Below are positions 8,092 through 16,790 of a stretch of DNA of 64,000 nucleotides, piece by piece. The notes below the pieces were generated by a model. The model made no database searches, was not told the origin of the DNA, and saw only the letters and a program-made list of their open reading frames with translations. The first letter of the stretch is position 1. Each line of letters opens with the position of its first letter. The stretch comes from JAVZLQ01 sp049972525 (GTDB taxonomy: Archaea; Thermoproteota; Bathyarchaeia; Bathyarchaeales; Bathycorpusculaceae): positions 62,001-126,000 of the forward strand of contig JBMFKI010000001.1 in the NCBI GenBank assembly GCA_049972525.1, in the 5' to 3' direction. The position numbers and the translations under genes were made by a program.

Positions 8092-8532
8092 ATGGCAAAA
8101 TTTAAAGTGGTAATTTCCGATCCAGGAACTGGAACGTCAAAGGTAGCGGAACTTGAAGAAGCCCGTGCAGCCCCATTAATCGGGAGAAAAATAGGTGAAA
8201 TAATAGACGGGTCGATAGTTGATTTACCTGGGAAAAAAGTGCAAATTACTGGCGGTTCTGATAAGGATGGCTTTCCGATGAGGCCAAATGTTCATGGTGG
8301 AGTGCGGCGGCAAGTGATTTTGAGCGGGGGAGTAGGGTTTAACCCTGTGAAGGAGGGCGAAAGAAGGCGAAAGACTGTGCGTGGAAATGTGATAACCGAT
8401 GAGATCGTGCAAGTAAATATGAAAATAGTTGTGCCGCCAAAAGAGGAAGAGAAAAGCAAGAAAGCAAAAGTGAAGAAAACACTAGAAACAAAAGAAACAA
8501 AAACAAAGGAAGGAGAAACTCCTAATCCTTAA
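8092..8532 (+). CDS. rps6e: 30S ribosomal protein S6e
   Basis: The core MAKFKVVISDPGTGTSK, IGRKIGEIIDG, KVQITGGSDKDGFPMR and GERRRKTVRGN is diagnostic for eS6. The start is set at ATG 8092 (MAKFK); an upstream in-frame ATG at 8050 would add 14 residues with no family support. The C-terminal 30 residues are a lysine/glutamate-rich low-complexity tail. It heads a run with aIF2-gamma. Confidence 0.95.
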   Translation: MAKFKVVISDPGTGTSKVAELEEARAAPLIGRKIGEIIDGSIVDLPGKKVQITGGSDKDGFPMRPNVHGGVRRQVILSGGVGFNPVKEGERRRKTVRGNVITDEIVQVNMKIVVPPKEEEKSKKAKVKKTLETKETKTKEGETPNP

Positions 8533-8603
8533 ACCTCATTTAACATTTATTAACATGTTAATTAACCTTCAATAGTTTGTAAGCAACTCACGGGAAATGA
8601 CCA

Positions 8604-9854
8604 ATGAGTAAAGAAAAGCAAACAAGTTTACTAAAGCAGCCTGAAATCAACATAGGCACCATGGGGCATGTGGATCACGGCAAAACAACGCTTGTACAAG
8701 CGTTAACTGGTGTTTGGGCTTCAAGACACAGTGAAGAACTGAAGAGAGGAATAACAATAAAGCTTGGCTACGCGGATATGCCTGTTTACAAGTGCCCACG
8801 CTGTGAACCGCCTAAAAACTATACGACACAACCAATATGCCCAAACTGCGGTTCGAAAACAACATTTATTCGAGCTGTTAGCTTTGTAGATGCGCCGGGA
8901 CATGAAGCGCTGATGGCAACGATGCTTTCTGGAGCAGCAATAATGGACGGGGCACTACTTGTAATAGCGGCTGATGAACCTTGTCCGCAACCTCAGACGC
9001 GAGAGCACTTGGCAGCGGCTGAAGTTGTCGGTGTAAAAAACATAGTTATTGTACAGAACAAGATAGACATTGTCGACGAGAAAAGAGCGCGCGAAAGTTA
9101 TCTGGAAATAAAAAACTTTATCAAAGGCACAATAGCCGAAAGCGCTCCAATAATTCCTGTTTCAGCGCAACGCAAGGTGAACATCGACGTTCTTATACAA
9201 GCAATGGAAGAATTCATACCAACACCAAAAAGAGACGAAACAAAACCTCCATTAATGTATGTTGTTCGCTCATTTGACGTTAACAAGCCTGGTACACCAA
9301 TTGAAAAGCTAGAAGGAGGCGTAATTGGAGGAACAATTCTACAAGGCAAATTCAAGGTTGGGGACGAAATAGAAATAAGACCTGGAGCAACATTTGAAAA
9401 AGAGGGAAGAACTACATATCACGCGTTGCAGAGCGAAATTGTAAGTCTACATGCTGGAGGAAGAAATGTAAGTGAAGCTCGCTGCGGCGGACTTGTTGGC
9501 GTCGGAACATTATTGGACCCGTCATTTTCTAAAGCTGACGGATTAACCGGAAACATGGTTGGCAAATCCGACACGCTTCCGCCAACATTGTCGGAGCTAA
9601 CTCTAGAAACACATACTCTTGAAAGGGCTGTCGGAACTAAAGATTTAATGAAAGTTGAGGAGATAAGCCTGAATGAAACCCTACTTTTACACGTAGGCGC
9701 TGCCGTAACTGTTGGAAAAGTTTCTGCAGTAAAAAAAGGCATAGTCGCTCTTAAACTTGCAAGGCCAGTATGCGCGCAACCAGAATCCAGAGTTGCCATA
9801 AGCAGGAAAATGGCGGGAAGATGGAGACTCATAGGATACGGAACAATGCGCTAA
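8604..9854 (+). CDS. eif2g: Translation initiation factor aIF2 subunit gamma
   Basis: This 416-aa GTPase carries G1 GHVDHGKTT, G3 DAPGHE, G4 NKID and the gamma-specific zinc knuckle (CPRCEPP...CPNCG). It delivers initiator Met-tRNA to the 30S subunit as part of the aIF2 heterotrimer. C-terminal beta-barrel domains follow (SFDVNKPGTP, GVIGGTILQG). The stop codon shares a base with the ATG of the following PIN gene (TAATG), a conserved archaeal pairing. Confidence 0.96.
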   Translation: MSKEKQTSLLKQPEINIGTMGHVDHGKTTLVQALTGVWASRHSEELKRGITIKLGYADMPVYKCPRCEPPKNYTTQPICPNCGSKTTFIRAVSFVDAPGHEALMATMLSGAAIMDGALLVIAADEPCPQPQTREHLAAAEVVGVKNIVIVQNKIDIVDEKRARESYLEIKNFIKGTIAESAPIIPVSAQRKVNIDVLIQAMEEFIPTPKRDETKPPLMYVVRSFDVNKPGTPIEKLEGGVIGGTILQGKFKVGDEIEIRPGATFEKEGRTTYHALQSEIVSLHAGGRNVSEARCGGLVGVGTLLDPSFSKADGLTGNMVGKSDTLPPTLSELTLETHTLERAVGTKDLMKVEEISLNETLLLHVGAAVTVGKVSAVKKGIVALKLARPVCAQPESRVAISRKMAGRWRLIGYGTMR

Positions 9855-10276
9855 TGTCAACGGAAAAGAGGCGAAAAGAGGCGAAATTGAAAATTATTTT
9901 GGACTCAAGCGCGTTGTTTGTTCCAATCCAGTTTAGAATCGACATCTTCGAAGAGTTAAAAAATCTTTTAAAAACAAATTTTGAACCAGTTTTACTCTCA
10001 ACTGTCCTGCAAGAACTTAAAGCAATTGCACAAAAAAGCAAGCCAAGTATGCGCAAAAAAACGTCTTACGCTTTGCAGTTAGCCCAGAAATGCCACCTAA
10101 TCAAAACAAACGAAAAATTCGCTTCACCAGACGATGCCATTGTCGAGTTTGCTAAAAGATGGAAGTGTCCAGTGTTTACGAATGATAGAGCGTTAAGGAG
10201 GAGGCTAAGAAATATAAGTGTGCCAGTTATTTATGTGAGACAAAAGTCACGTTTAGAAGTTGATGGGAGGATATAA
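9854..10276 (+). CDS. PIN-domain nuclease-like protein (Fcf1/VapC-type)
   Basis: This 140-aa PIN protein has the acidic pattern LDSSAL, LSTVLQELK, SPDDAIVEFA and FTNDRALRRRL. PIN domains are Mg-dependent ribonucleases. Archaeal genomes often place one directly after aIF2-gamma, and a housekeeping role in RNA maturation is more likely than a toxin because no antitoxin is present. The start at 9854 overlaps the aIF2-gamma stop by one base. Upstream in-frame codons inside aIF2-gamma are rejected. Confidence 0.85.
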   Translation: MSTEKRRKEAKLKIILDSSALFVPIQFRIDIFEELKNLLKTNFEPVLLSTVLQELKAIAQKSKPSMRKKTSYALQLAQKCHLIKTNEKFASPDDAIVEFAKRWKCPVFTNDRALRRRLRNISVPVIYVRQKSRLEVDGRI

Positions 10277-10280
10277 CTCC

Positions 10281-10892
10281 TTGTTTAAACTCATAACATT
10301 AGAAGATACTATTCGCATTCCACCAGAAACATTTGGAAATCCACTCGACATGGTTGGTCGACAACAAGTTAAAGCTAAATATGAGGGAATTGTTGACGAA
10401 GAACTAGGCTACGTCATAGCCGTAACGGAAGTAAACGTAAGCCCAGTAGGGAAGATAATTCCAGGTGATGGCGCAACATATCATAAGGTAACATTCTCTT
10501 TACTAACTTTCTTTCCACAAATACAAGAAGTCGTAGAAGGCGAAGTTGTAGAAATAGCAGACTTCGGAGCTTTCGTACGCATAGGACCAGTAGACGCGTT
10601 GCTACACGTTTCACAATTGATGGATGACTTCATCTCGTACGATGAAAAACAAGGGGTATTACAGGGAAAAGAAACAAAGAGGAAACTCATGAATGGAGAT
10701 CCAGTACGCGTTAGGATAACGGCAGTTTCATTAGGAAGAGTAGGCAGTTCCGGAAAAATAGGCGTAACTGCTAGACAGCCGTTCCTCGGTAAGTTGGAGT
10801 GGATCGAGCAGGACATACAGAAAACAAAAGAAGGCACAGCAAAGGAGGCAGAACAAAAAGAGGCAGCTAAAAAGGAGAAGGATGAAAAGTGA
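10281..10892 (+). CDS. rpo7: DNA-directed RNA polymerase subunit Rpo7 (E')
   Basis: The protein starts (M)FKLITLEDTIRIPPE, the canonical Rpo7 N-terminus. The chosen start is TTG 10281, preceded by GGGAGG at 10265-10270 with 10-base spacing; upstream ATG 10263 would add a non-conserved peptide. It has an N-terminal RNP-like domain and an S1 domain (GEVVEIADFGAFVRIGP). Rpo7 pairs with Rpo4 (60990-61322) to form the polymerase stalk. The last 25 residues are lysine/glutamate-rich. Confidence 0.95.
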   Translation: MFKLITLEDTIRIPPETFGNPLDMVGRQQVKAKYEGIVDEELGYVIAVTEVNVSPVGKIIPGDGATYHKVTFSLLTFFPQIQEVVEGEVVEIADFGAFVRIGPVDALLHVSQLMDDFISYDEKQGVLQGKETKRKLMNGDPVRVRITAVSLGRVGSSGKIGVTARQPFLGKLEWIEQDIQKTKEGTAKEAEQKEAAKKEKDEK

Positions 10893-11074
10893 GTGAAAAA
10901 GCGTGCACTACATGCCACTTTATAACAAAAGAGAACATATGCCCAAAATGCAAGAGCTCATCCTTAAGCGACGACTTCAGCGGGTTAGTGATAATCTTTG
11001 ATCCTCAAAGCTCAGCCATAGCAAAAGCCATGAATATAAAGGAGAAGGGAAAATACGCCTTAAAGGTTAGGTAA
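10889..11074 (+). CDS. spt4: Transcription elongation factor Spt4 (RNA polymerase subunit E'')
   Basis: This 61-aa zinc-ribbon protein has CTTC...CPKC, then SGLVIIFDPQSSAIAKAM and GKYALKVR, all characteristic of Spt4. It partners Spt5 to aid processivity. GTG start at 10889 overlaps the Rpo7 stop by 4 bp, the conserved rpo7-spt4 order. Confidence 0.95.
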   Translation: MSEKACTTCHFITKENICPKCKSSSLSDDFSGLVIIFDPQSSAIAKAMNIKEKGKYALKVR

Positions 11075-11076
11075 AC

Positions 11077-11610
11077 TTGACTTTCGCTTACATTCTCACA
11101 ACAGAACTTCGTACAAAACTGAAAAAACCCCTTGGAATATTGATTCAAGGCTCATTCAACGAAACAATGGCACACATAAAAGACATTATTGAAAGTGAAA
11201 AACCGTCAGCAGTGATATCCGTAGGGGACACTGTTTCAAAAAATCTTGTAGAAAATGGAATTATTCCAAAACTGGCAATCGTTGACAACAAGGTGATGAG
11301 GAAAAAAACTGTACCAGTAGCCATCCCAGCAGAAAAAACATTGACCACAGCAAACCCTGCTGGGACCATAACTGAAGAAGCAATAACAACTATAAAAAAG
11401 GCCCTTCAATGTGGTTCCAACGTAAAAATTCTCGTTAACGGAGAAGAAGATCTGCTAGCGCTTATTGCAGTTCTTAATGCGCCACAAAACTCGCTAATAA
11501 TTTACGGGCAACCACACCAAGGAGTCGTTGTAATTAAAGTCACCGAGGAGAAAAGAAGAGAGATTGCGGAAATTTTAAAAGCCATGGAAAACGTTCGAAA
11601 AGCTAAATAA
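11077..11610 (+). CDS. GTP-dependent dephospho-CoA kinase (DUF359)
   Basis: This 177-aa protein matches the archaeal DUF359 family, whose Thermococcus member phosphorylates dephospho-CoA with GTP in the last step of CoA synthesis. Visible conserved elements are ISVGDTVS, IVDNK, ANPAGTITEE, VNGEEDLLAL and YGQPHQGVVVI. TTG start two bases after the Spt4 stop. It sits inside the informational operon, as in many archaea. Confidence 0.9.
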   Translation: MTFAYILTTELRTKLKKPLGILIQGSFNETMAHIKDIIESEKPSAVISVGDTVSKNLVENGIIPKLAIVDNKVMRKKTVPVAIPAEKTLTTANPAGTITEEAITTIKKALQCGSNVKILVNGEEDLLALIAVLNAPQNSLIIYGQPHQGVVVIKVTEEKRREIAEILKAMENVRKAK

Positions 11611-11650
11611 TGAGACAGCACATCAACTCAACACTGAAACGGGAAACAAC

Positions 11651-11962
11651 ATGGAAGTTACAATAACCTCGGAAAAAATAAATCCACTACTTAAGCGGAG
11701 AGAAGTACATTTCCAAATAAAACATAACCAAACTGGCAGCACACCATCAAGGCTAGAAGTTAGAAAAGCTGTTGCTGACACGTTAAAGACTAATGCCGAG
11801 CTTGTTTTCATAAAGAAAGTTGAAACAAAAACAGGCACAAGGATGGCAATTGGACTAGCAGACGTTTATGACACGCTTGAACAGGCAAAACTAATCGAAC
11901 CAGAGTATATAATCAATAGAAATGTTCCCCAAGAAAAGAAGAAAGAACAGGAAAAGGAATAA
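11651..11962 (+). CDS. rps24e: 30S ribosomal protein S24e
   Basis: MEVTITSEKINPLLKRREV, TPSRLEVRKAVAD, LVFIKKVETKTGTRMA and GLADVYDTLEQAK are the eS24 signatures. 103 aa with a short lysine/glutamate tail. It is followed after 3 bases by S27ae, the usual archaeal pairing. Confidence 0.95.
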   Translation: MEVTITSEKINPLLKRREVHFQIKHNQTGSTPSRLEVRKAVADTLKTNAELVFIKKVETKTGTRMAIGLADVYDTLEQAKLIEPEYIINRNVPQEKKKEQEKE

Positions 11963-11965
11963 AAC

Positions 11966-12196
11966 ATGTCAAAGAACGAGGAAGCAAAAAAAGAAGAAAA
12001 AACAGGGAAAACTCAGAAAACTGAAAAGAAGAAAAGGAAAGGTTTATTCTCCATATACAAAATTGAGAAAGATAAAGTTGTTAGGCTACGTCCAACATGT
12101 GAAAGATGCGGTCCAGGATATTTTATGGCTGACCATGGCGATAGATACACGTGTGGACGCTGTGGATTCACGCGCTATAAGCCTCCGGAAAAATGA
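11966..12196 (+). CDS. rps27ae: 30S ribosomal protein S27ae
   Basis: The zinc ribbon CERCGPGYFMADH...YTCGRCGFTRY identifies eS31/S27ae. The protein is 76 aa because about 25 lysine/glutamate residues precede the conserved start of the fold (KRKGLFSIYKIEKDKV). Most archaeal S27ae proteins lack such a long leader. Confidence 0.94.
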   Translation: MSKNEEAKKEEKTGKTQKTEKKKRKGLFSIYKIEKDKVVRLRPTCERCGPGYFMADHGDRYTCGRCGFTRYKPPEK

Positions 12197-12243
12197 ACAC
12201 CTTTAAATTGTGCGCTATACTGAAGTTAGTCTGATGAGAATAA

Positions 12244-12672
12244 ATGATCAGAGTTAATGTGTTAATCACCAATATTTCTGCTGAACGCTTCTTGGATATT
12301 AAAAAGCCTATTCCGCCAGTTCAAATAAACACAAACATAAACGTCATAGGATTTGAGAAGAAATCTGACGATTCCCTTGAAGTTCCATTTATTTTGGCGA
12401 TAAATTTTAACCCTTCCATAGCCCAGATAACCTTAAAGGGAAGAGCCTATGTTGTTGGGGATAAGAGTGAAATTGAAAAGTTTTATAGGGATTATGAGGA
12501 AAAGAAACCTCCGCCACCAGTTGTTATACAATCAATTTCAAACGTTGCGTTAGTTGAGGCCGTTATAGTTTCGCGAACGATAAATATTCCGCCGCCAATA
12601 CCGCTGCCACAAATTCCTGAAATGAAGCCTCAGAGGGAAAAGAAAACCTCTGGGAGAGAGTATACGGCATAA
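12244..12672 (+). CDS. Archaeal protein with SecB-like fold pattern, function unknown
   Basis: This 142-aa protein is made of amphipathic beta strands (IRVNVLITNISAERF, INTNINVIGFEKKSD, LEVPFILAINFNPSIAQITL) followed by helices and a proline-rich tail (PPPIPLPQIP). The strand pattern with FNPSIAQI resembles archaeal SecB-like proteins near translation genes. A chaperone role is only suggested by that resemblance. It converges on the S19 gene with a 15-bp gap. Confidence 0.5.
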   Translation: MIRVNVLITNISAERFLDIKKPIPPVQINTNINVIGFEKKSDDSLEVPFILAINFNPSIAQITLKGRAYVVGDKSEIEKFYRDYEEKKPPPPVVIQSISNVALVEAVIVSRTINIPPPIPLPQIPEMKPQREKKTSGREYTA

Positions 12673-12687
12673 TAAAAGGGAGGAGGA

Positions 12688-13092
12688 CTACTTTAGCGGC
12701 ACGTACATTGAAGAGCGAGATGCCCCAATCCCAGGAGTACCATGCTTCACAGGTTTGTTTGTGATTGCAAACTCGCCTAAATAATGCCCGATCATCTCTG
12801 GCTTTATTTCAATTGGAACAAACTCCTTACCATTGTGAACGTGAATTGTAACGCCAACCATTTCGGGCAAAATAATCATGTCACGCACATGCGTTTTCAC
12901 AATTTTTGTGCTTCCTTGCCTAAGAGCTTCCTTTGCCTTTCTAATGTTTTCGAGCAGCACCCGCTGTTGCGGTTTCAGTCCACGTTGGAGGGTTCTTCGC
13001 GGCCTTGCAGGAAGTAAACTAATAAATTCGTCCATAGACATACTTTGAAGTTGGGTAAGCGTGTATCCGCGATATCTAAATTCGCGCGGCAT
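12688..13092 (-). CDS. rps19: 30S ribosomal protein S19
   Basis: EFRYRGYTLTQLQSMSMDEF, LLPARPRRTLQRGL, VKTHVRDMIILPEMVG and IGHYLGEFAITNK are uS19 signatures; 134 aa is normal for archaea. It is the last gene of the L3-L4-L23-L2-S19 cluster here. L22 and S3, which usually follow, are absent. Confidence 0.96.
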   Translation of the reverse strand: MPREFRYRGYTLTQLQSMSMDEFISLLPARPRRTLQRGLKPQQRVLLENIRKAKEALRQGSTKIVKTHVRDMIILPEMVGVTIHVHNGKEFVPIEIKPEMIGHYLGEFAITNKPVKHGTPGIGASRSSMYVPLK

Positions 13093-13142
13093 TCAAGTTC
13101 AACTCAACAAATGCGACAACATTTAATGCTATAAACTTTCTG

Positions 13143-13892
13143 CTACTCTTCCTTAGTTACCCTCTTCTTTTTCTGTCCAGCACCCCTAGCTGCAATCAAG
13201 CCAACCTTCTGCCCTGGTGGTGCACCATGCGAAGTTGTCGTCACCTTACGCGCGCTCCTTTTACTACTTCCATATGGATGCACAGCTGCAACCATAGCCC
13301 TCCCGCGAGTCCTAGGATACTTGTGCCCTTTAGCCTTCATAAGGTGGAACTTCGCACCAGCCTTTAAGAAGGGTTTTTCTGTTCTACCCGCGCCTGCAAC
13401 AACTCCAATTGTGGCTCTGCAATCGTCAGATATGTACTTCGTTCTGCCAGATGGCAGTCTAATTATTGTTCCTCTCGGGGTGTGTGAAACAACAATTGCA
13501 TAAGTTCCAGAAGATCTTGCTATTTTGCCCCCATCTCCAGGGCGCAGTTCAATGTTACATATCATGGTTCCTTCCGGAATTTTTCCAACTGGAAGAATGT
13601 TGCCAACATCAACGGATGCTTTCCCGCCCATCTGGATTCGCTGTCCTATGTAGGTGCCCTCTGGAATTATCGTGTAGCAAGTGGAGCCATTTTCGAATCT
13701 TAAAAGGGCTAATGGAGCGCCACGTCCAGGATCGTGAACAAAGTCTTCAATAACGCCGTTTATAACTGTTTCAGCATATACTTGGTTTGTTACTGTTAGC
13801 GGATACTGTGCCGGAGCAACTCTCTTATGAGTTGAAGATTTATAGGGGCGTCCACCACGCCCACGCCTTTGAACACGGATTCTTTTTCCCAA
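13143..13892 (-). CDS. rpl2: 50S ribosomal protein L2
   Basis: MGKRIRVQRRGRGG at the start, GDGGKIARSSGTYA in the middle and the peptidyl-transferase-proximal RTRGRAMVAAVHPYGSSKR near the end are uL2 hallmarks. 249 aa, full length. Located between L23 and S19 as in the conserved S10 cluster. Confidence 0.97.
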   Translation of the reverse strand: MGKRIRVQRRGRGGRPYKSSTHKRVAPAQYPLTVTNQVYAETVINGVIEDFVHDPGRGAPLALLRFENGSTCYTIIPEGTYIGQRIQMGGKASVDVGNILPVGKIPEGTMICNIELRPGDGGKIARSSGTYAIVVSHTPRGTIIRLPSGRTKYISDDCRATIGVVAGAGRTEKPFLKAGAKFHLMKAKGHKYPRTRGRAMVAAVHPYGSSKRSARKVTTTSHGAPPGQKVGLIAARGAGQKKKRVTKEE

Positions 13893-13907
13893 ATTAATTC
13901 CTCCAAT

Positions 13908-14168
13908 TTACAATATTCCAAGTTTAATTGCGACGTCCGCAGCCTTATAATCGGGGTGAAGCTTAACAAAGGCTTTCTTCTCACCTTGTGGGGTTATTAA
14001 TAAATTCACCTTTGCAACCTTAACCTCATATAGTTCCTCAACAGCCCTTTTCACATCGGATTTTTTCGCATATTTGTTAACTACAAACACAAGTTTATTC
14101 TCTTTTTCAACCATAACGCTCGCGGCTTCAGTCATCATCGGATAAAGGATAACTTCATGCACATCCAT
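13908..14168 (-). CDS. rpl23: 50S ribosomal protein L23
   Basis: ILYPMMTEAASVMVEKENKL and YAKKSDVKRAVEELYEVKV are characteristic of uL23. 86 aa. It shares one base with the L4 stop and lies 16 bp ahead of L2. It forms the ribosome exit-site docking platform, including for SRP54 (57985). Confidence 0.95.
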   Translation of the reverse strand: MDVHEVILYPMMTEAASVMVEKENKLVFVVNKYAKKSDVKRAVEELYEVKVAKVNLLITPQGEKKAFVKLHPDYKAADVAIKLGIL

Positions 14169-14965
14169 CAGGCTTCCTCCCTCCCATAAAGCTCATTTAA
14201 CTTTTCAATAGCACCCACAGTCCATATTGTAAGCCTTCCAGGATGCGCACCCGGAGCAAGAAGCCCAGCGTTCAAATTTTTAACAGTGGTGACATCTAAA
14301 CCTGGAATGTTTCCAGCTGCATCCGCAATTCCGCCATTTTCCGCCACGACTATTAGAGGCCCTACCGCCTGCTTCATTTTCCTGCCCCTTCGCTTTCCCT
14401 TCCCCGCGCGAACCTTTCTTCTTTCTCTTACACGATAGATGTCAGCTAAAACTCCGAGGCTTATTAAAGCCTCTTCAACCTCCTTGGCTTTCTTCAACTT
14501 CGCCAAATCGTCAGTAACTATAAGTGGAATTGCAGGAACATCTTCGATTGAATGTCCCCTAGAAGCCACAATCTCCTTATATCCAGTAGCAGCTATTGCT
14601 GAAAATAGCGCTAGACGCTTCTCCTTCTTCGGAATCTTCTTGACAATCTTTTTTTCTGTGGTTGGCGGATGTGCAGCACGTCCACCAACGGTTCCAGGAG
14701 CGAAGGCGGCTCTACCGCTTGGTCCTTTTTCCCTAGGAATTCTGGCAATCCCCAGCCCTACGCCTCTTGATTCTGCTGAAGTTCGCTTACCAGCCATTAG
14801 ATCTCTTCCTTGAGGTTGAATTCTTGCTGTTTGAATTGCGAGGACAGCGCGTTTGATAACGTCCGGCCTTATGGGTGTCTCAAATATTGGCGGAAGGCTT
14901 ATTTTCCCAATCGGTTTACCTTGAAGGCTGAAAACCTTAGCGGTCCTTTTAACCATAAGTTTCAC
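14168..14965 (-). CDS. rpl4: 50S ribosomal protein L4
   Basis: This 265-aa archaeal/eukaryotic-type uL4 has the exit-tunnel loop region (AGKRTSAESRGVGLG, GTVGGRAAHPPTTEKK) and the C-terminal LDVTTVKNLNAGLLAPG. It sits 3 bp after the L3 stop and abuts L23. Confidence 0.96.
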   Translation of the reverse strand: MKLMVKRTAKVFSLQGKPIGKISLPPIFETPIRPDVIKRAVLAIQTARIQPQGRDLMAGKRTSAESRGVGLGIARIPREKGPSGRAAFAPGTVGGRAAHPPTTEKKIVKKIPKKEKRLALFSAIAATGYKEIVASRGHSIEDVPAIPLIVTDDLAKLKKAKEVEEALISLGVLADIYRVRERRKVRAGKGKRRGRKMKQAVGPLIVVAENGGIADAAGNIPGLDVTTVKNLNAGLLAPGAHPGRLTIWTVGAIEKLNELYGREEA

Positions 14966-14968
14966 CGT

Positions 14969-15982
14969 CTACTTTCCCTGTGGCGACTCCAGTGACACAA
15001 AGGTGATTTGAGGCGGCTCCTCAGAAACTCCTCTAGGAGGGCGCGCTGGATACCGTAGTTTTATTGGACGCTTTTCAGTTCCAGGTATGCTTCCTTCTAA
15101 AAGTAAATAGGGTCCGTGGACGATGCCATATCGTATGAATCCACCTTTTGGCGTTATTTCTTTTCCATCGTTTCCTATTTTGAGTATTCGCTTGTTATAC
15201 TCCGTTCTCTGGTGAAAACCCATTTGTCCAGCTCTCGGCACGCTGTACATTACATGGTGTGGGTTCCATGGCCCTAATGTTGCAACGCCCCTTTTAGTTT
15301 TTCTTCCCTTGTGTTGCAGTATCGTTATGCCCCAACGTTTAACTGGCCCTTGAAAACCCTTTCCCGTTGATACCGCCATAACGTCTATATATTGACCTTC
15401 TTTGAAAATTTCTGTTGGAGACACTGCTTTTCCAAGTAAGCCCTTAGCGTATTCAAACTGTTGCTGGATGGTGCCTCCGCCGATTTCTATTTCAGTTACG
15501 TCTGGTTTCTTCTTTGGCAGACTTGTTTGTTTTGGCTGAGTAATGGCTACGACGCGAATTTTCGCAACATTGCTTAAGTTTTCCTCGATTTTCTTCAGTT
15601 GTTCATCAGTGTTAAAGTTCTCAGGAAGCGTCAAAACCCTCTCGAGTTCTGCTGGTGGATCTTTAATCCAAGCTTCTGAGAGCGTTTTTAAGCCGTAAGG
15701 AGTCTTCGCATATGCTCTCACAGCACAGACTAGTAGCGGCGGTGCTTCAACGACTGTTGCTGGACGCATTACTTCCTTCCCGAAGCTTGGAGAACGCTTC
15801 CTATCCTCTATTGCAAAAACGTGGGTCATTCCAGCCTTATAACCCAAAAAACCGAGAAGCCTAGGCGCATCGGCTTTAATCTCTGGCCAATAGCGTGTTT
15901 TAGCCAAAAGGCGTTTAGCACGTTTCCTAGGCAGATAAGCAAGTGAACCATGTTTTGGAGCGTGCGTTTTTCTATGACCCAT
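14969..15982 (-). CDS. rpl3: 50S ribosomal protein L3
   Basis: The start is placed at ATG 15982 (MGHRKTHAPKHGSLAYLPRK), the conserved archaeal N-terminus; the open frame extends 54 codons further upstream into the divergent pyrE promoter without family support. Signatures include FLGYKAGMTHVFAI, GKGFQGPVKRWGI and GQMGFHQRTEYN. 337 aa. First gene of the minus-strand ribosomal cluster. Confidence 0.96.
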   Translation of the reverse strand: MGHRKTHAPKHGSLAYLPRKRAKRLLAKTRYWPEIKADAPRLLGFLGYKAGMTHVFAIEDRKRSPSFGKEVMRPATVVEAPPLLVCAVRAYAKTPYGLKTLSEAWIKDPPAELERVLTLPENFNTDEQLKKIEENLSNVAKIRVVAITQPKQTSLPKKKPDVTEIEIGGGTIQQQFEYAKGLLGKAVSPTEIFKEGQYIDVMAVSTGKGFQGPVKRWGITILQHKGRKTKRGVATLGPWNPHHVMYSVPRAGQMGFHQRTEYNKRILKIGNDGKEITPKGGFIRYGIVHGPYLLLEGSIPGTEKRPIKLRYPARPPRGVSEEPPQITFVSLESPQGK

Positions 15983-16110
15983 ACTATTCCGCTTCGCGTC
16001 TTTTAGGAATGCCAACATTAAGTTATAAACGTTACCGTTACAGTGAGCATTTAAAGCGATAAAGCAATTGTTAAATCCAGCGACATAAATTGTCTTTTCA
16101 GGATGTGCAC

Positions 16111-16731
16111 ATGCCAAATCTAACCTCGCTCGTAGCAAATGCACTTTACAATTCTGGCTGCTTAAAGTTTGGCAGTTTCAAAATTAAATCTGGAGCCCTA
16201 AGCCCATACTACATCGATTTAGCATGTTTGTTATCCTCCCCAAAAGATCTATGTACAATCGCGGATGCTGCGTCTGACAAAATAAGGGAAATATCGGCTC
16301 TAGAAAAGGTGGATAAGCTTGCATCCATCGAGTTGAAAGGTGCTTTGATTTTGCCGAGCATAGCTTGCAGGGTTAATTTGCCATGCATTGTTGTGCGCAA
16401 AGAGGAAAAAGCGTATGGCGCGACTGGCAGAATCGCTGGAGCCAACGTAGAAAAAGGCGAGCGCATAGTATTCTTTGATGATGTTGTCAGCGAAGGCTTG
16501 TCAAAGCTTGAAGGAATAAAGCCCCTAAAAGAGCTTGGAGCCTATGTCAAACATATAGTGGTCGCCGTTGACAGAGAACAAGGTGGTAAACAGAACCTTG
16601 AAAAACTAGGATACGTGGTTCACGCTTTAACAAGTGTTTCAAAGTTGGTTACCAACCTCTACGAATCTGGAGCAATATCAAAGGAACAAGCTGACACCGT
16701 GCTGAATTATGTTAAAGCATACTGCCCTTGA
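16111..16731 (+). CDS. pyrE: Orotate phosphoribosyltransferase-like protein
   Basis: A 206-aa type I PRTase with the PyrE pattern: GCLKFGSFKIKSGALSPYYID, then RKEEKAYGATGRIAG (catalytic-loop region) and the PRPP motif IVFFDDVVSEGLSK. PyrE makes OMP from orotate and PRPP. The PRPP loop is unusual: the common TTGGS stretch is replaced by SEGLS. ATG 16111 is preferred over the upstream TTG 16090 because a GGA-type ribosome site lies just before it. Diverges from the L3 cluster. Confidence 0.8.
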   Translation: MPNLTSLVANALYNSGCLKFGSFKIKSGALSPYYIDLACLLSSPKDLCTIADAASDKIREISALEKVDKLASIELKGALILPSIACRVNLPCIVVRKEEKAYGATGRIAGANVEKGERIVFFDDVVSEGLSKLEGIKPLKELGAYVKHIVVAVDREQGGKQNLEKLGYVVHALTSVSKLVTNLYESGAISKEQADTVLNYVKAYCP

Positions 16732-16790
16732 ACAAGCGAAAAAAATTAATGCTACTCAAAACGGTTAGATGGTTTAACGGAGAATAAAAG

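Noticed and set aside
9770..9853. Longer start for the PIN protein inside aIF2-gamma
   Set aside because: The TAATG overlap at 9854 gives a family-like start; the upstream residues are antisense-like to nothing but read out of phase over conserved aIF2-gamma sequence.
15983..16144. 54-codon N-terminal extension of L3
   Set aside because: Not present in L3 proteins, and it would overlap the divergent pyrE start region.
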